Shown one piece after another: positions 5,907-7,236 of a DNA stretch of 7,236 bases (positions within the stretch are counted from its first letter, which is position 1; the number at the start of each line of letters is the position of its first letter). The notes beneath the pieces are model-generated. The model was not told the DNA's origin and searched no databases. It saw nothing but the letters and a program-made list of their open reading frames with translations. The position numbers were made by a program, and so were the translations under genes. This DNA is from a bacterium (GTDB lineage: Bacteria > SZUA-79 > Acidulodesulfobacterales > Acidulodesulfobacteraceae). The DNA is taken from contig JAJYYS010000079.1 of the NCBI GenBank assembly GCA_021800745.1, positions 1 to 7,236 on the forward strand, in the 5' to 3' direction.

Positions 5907-7236
5907 ATGGAGCATAATTCGAAAAAAAAAATAATGACCGGCTCAAAAATAATTCTAGAAAGCCTAATAAGAGAGGGCGTGGATACTATATTCGGGTATC
6001 CGGGCGGTGCAGTTTTAAATATTTACGACGAGCTTTTAAATTATAAATCCCGTATAAAACATGTTCTAGTAAGACACGAACAGGGGGCGGCGCATGCCGC
6101 GGACGGCTATGCAAGGGCATCCGGAAAGGTGGGCGTAGTCCTTGTAACATCCGGTCCTGGAGCTACAAATACGATAACCGGAATTGCTACCGCCAATATG
6201 GATTCCGTGCCTATGGTTATTCTTACGGGACAGGTTCCTACTAATTTAATCGGAAACGATGCATTTCAGGAAGCCGATACAGTAGGTATAACAAGACCTT
6301 GCACAAAACATAATTATCTGGTAAAAGACATTAAAGACCTTGCAAAGACTATTAAAGAGGCATTTTACATCGCTTCGACAGGCAGACCGGGTCCGGTATT
6401 AATCGATATTCCTAAAGATATTACCTCTAGCGTGTATGAGTTCGATTATCCTGAAACCGTCGAACTTAGGGGTTACAGTCCGACGTATTTCGGGCATCAT
6501 GTCCAGATTTCTAAACTTGCGGCAGAAATTGTAAAGGCAAAAAGACCTTTGCTTTATATAGGCGGAGGCGTTATAAGTTCAAATGCAGCCAATGAACTGA
6601 AAGAATTGGTCGAATTGTTAGATTTGCCGGTTACATCTACTCTTATGGGGCTCGGCGGCTTTCCTTCCGACCACCCGCTCTTTTTCGGCATGCTCGGCAT
6701 GCACGGCACTTATGCGGCAAATATGGCAATATCCAATGCGGATTTTATCGTAGCCATAGGAGCGAGATTTGACGACAGGGTTACCGGAAAGGTAGAGGAA
6801 TTCGGTAAAAATGCAAAATTTGCCCATATAGATATAGACCCTTCTTCTATAGGCAAGAACGTTAAGATAGAAATACCGGTCGTCGGCGACGTAAAGTCAG
6901 TTTTAAGCAGTCTTCTCGAAATTTTAAGCAATAAAACCGAAGAAATTTCATCTGCAAAATACGAGAGATTAGGCTGGCTTGAAGAAATAAACGCATGGAA
7001 ATATGAACATCCTCTTTTATATCATATGAAAGATGTAATAAAGCCTCAATACGTAATAGAAAAAATTTATGAGCTCACTGCCGGAGAAGCCGTCATAGCG
7101 ACTGAAGTGGGTCAGAGCCAGATGTGGACGGCGCAGTTTTACAAATTTAAAAATCCCAGAACTTTGTTGACCTCCGGCGGACTCGGGACGATGGGTTTTG
7201 GATTTCCGGCGGCTATAGGCGCCCAGATAGCATGTC
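5907..7236 (+). CDS. ilvB: Acetolactate synthase large (catalytic) subunit, 3' truncated by window edge
   Basis: This ThDP- and FAD-dependent enzyme condenses two pyruvates to 2-acetolactate, or pyruvate with 2-ketobutyrate to 2-acetohydroxybutyrate, the first common step of valine/leucine and isoleucine synthesis. The frame is open to the right edge: 443 codons plus one base are visible of a usual ~560-570. Seen in order: the N-terminal PYR domain with [15 protein letters not shown] (29-43), [18 protein letters not shown] (56-73, catalytic Glu58), TSGPGATN (81-88), GQVP and [17 protein letters not shown] (128-139); [13 protein letters not shown] (159-171); the central FAD-binding domain with ARFDDRVTG (286-294); and the start of the ThDP-binding domain with EVGQSQMW (400-407) and [16 protein letters not shown] (424-439). 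The ThDP-Mg motif (GDG...N) lies beyond the edge. FAD-site motifs and the ilvD neighbour favour the biosynthetic enzyme over the catabolic AlsS. The gap from ilvD is three bases, so co-transcription is very likely; ilvN would be expected next. Confidence 0.96.
   Translation, partial: MEHNSKKKIMTGSKIILESLIREGVDTIFGYPGGAVLNIYDELLNYKSRIKHVLVRHEQGAAHAADGYARASGKVGVVLVTSGPGATNTITGIATANMDSVPMVILTGQVPTNLIGNDAFQEADTVGITRPCTKHNYLVKDIKDLAKTIKEAFYIASTGRPGPVLIDIPKDITSSVYEFDYPETVELRGYSPTYFGHHVQISKLAAEIVKAKRPLLYIGGGVISSNAANELKELVELLDLPVTSTLMGLGGFPSDHPLFFGMLGMHGTYAANMAISNADFIVAIGARFDDRVTGKVEEFGKNAKFAHIDIDPSSIGKNVKIEIPVVGDVKSVLSSLLEILSNKTEEISSAKYERLGWLEEINAWKYEHPLLYHMKDVIKPQYVIEKIYELTAGEAVIATEVGQSQMWTAQFYKFKNPRTLLTSGGLGTMGFGFPAAIGAQIAC

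Noticed and set aside
6618..6931. Minus-strand ORFs opposite ilvB
   Set aside because: They overlap each other and the conserved FAD-binding part of ilvB, with no ribosome site or family likeness.
1..7236. Mobile element, CRISPR, toxin-antitoxin or defence system
   Set aside because: All sizeable genes are core housekeeping or biosynthetic families, there are no long direct or terminal repeats, and base composition looks even throughout.

Overview
This is a compact, AT-rich bacterial chromosomal segment with every gene on the + strand and no gap longer than about 90 bases. Nothing in it looks mobile: there is no transposase, integrase, phage gene, CRISPR array or RNA gene. The proteins look like those of a Gram-negative, deltaproteobacteria-like lineage. 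The hints are a one-PDZ RseP followed directly by tsaB, a YdcH/DUF465-type small protein, and a short dihydroxyacid dehydratase with a CPGxGSC motif. This placement is inference from protein style only and is tentative.

Layout: (1) bases 1-1976, most of pheT, the phenylalanyl-tRNA synthetase beta chain, cut at its 5' end by the window edge. (2) An 88-base AT-rich gap with a good sigma70-type promoter candidate. (3) rseP (2065-3144), an intramembrane site-2 metalloprotease, followed one base later by tsaB (3146-3853), needed for the t6A tRNA modification. (4) A 75-base gap with two adjacent perfect palindromes, a TATAAT box and a strong ribosome binding site. (5) A 77-residue YdcH/DUF465-like protein (3929-4162). 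(6) A 70-base gap with a weak hairpin plus T-run. (7) ilvD (4233-5903), then after three bases ilvB (from 5907, running off the 3' edge).

The genes form two functional blocks. pheT, rseP and tsaB are housekeeping functions: translation fidelity (tRNA charging and tRNA modification) and envelope proteolysis. ilvD and ilvB are the start of a branched-chain amino acid operon. IlvB makes acetolactate or acetohydroxybutyrate, and IlvD dehydrates the later dihydroxy-acids to the 2-keto acids; ilvN and ilvC would be expected beyond the right edge but are not visible. The small DUF465-like gene sits between the blocks and probably forms its own short unit.

I looked for an undescribed system and found none. 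The points worth a second look are modest: the paired palindromes at 3868-3896, the missing Shine-Dalgarno in front of rseP, the motif variant in IlvD, and the pheT-rseP-tsaB junction.
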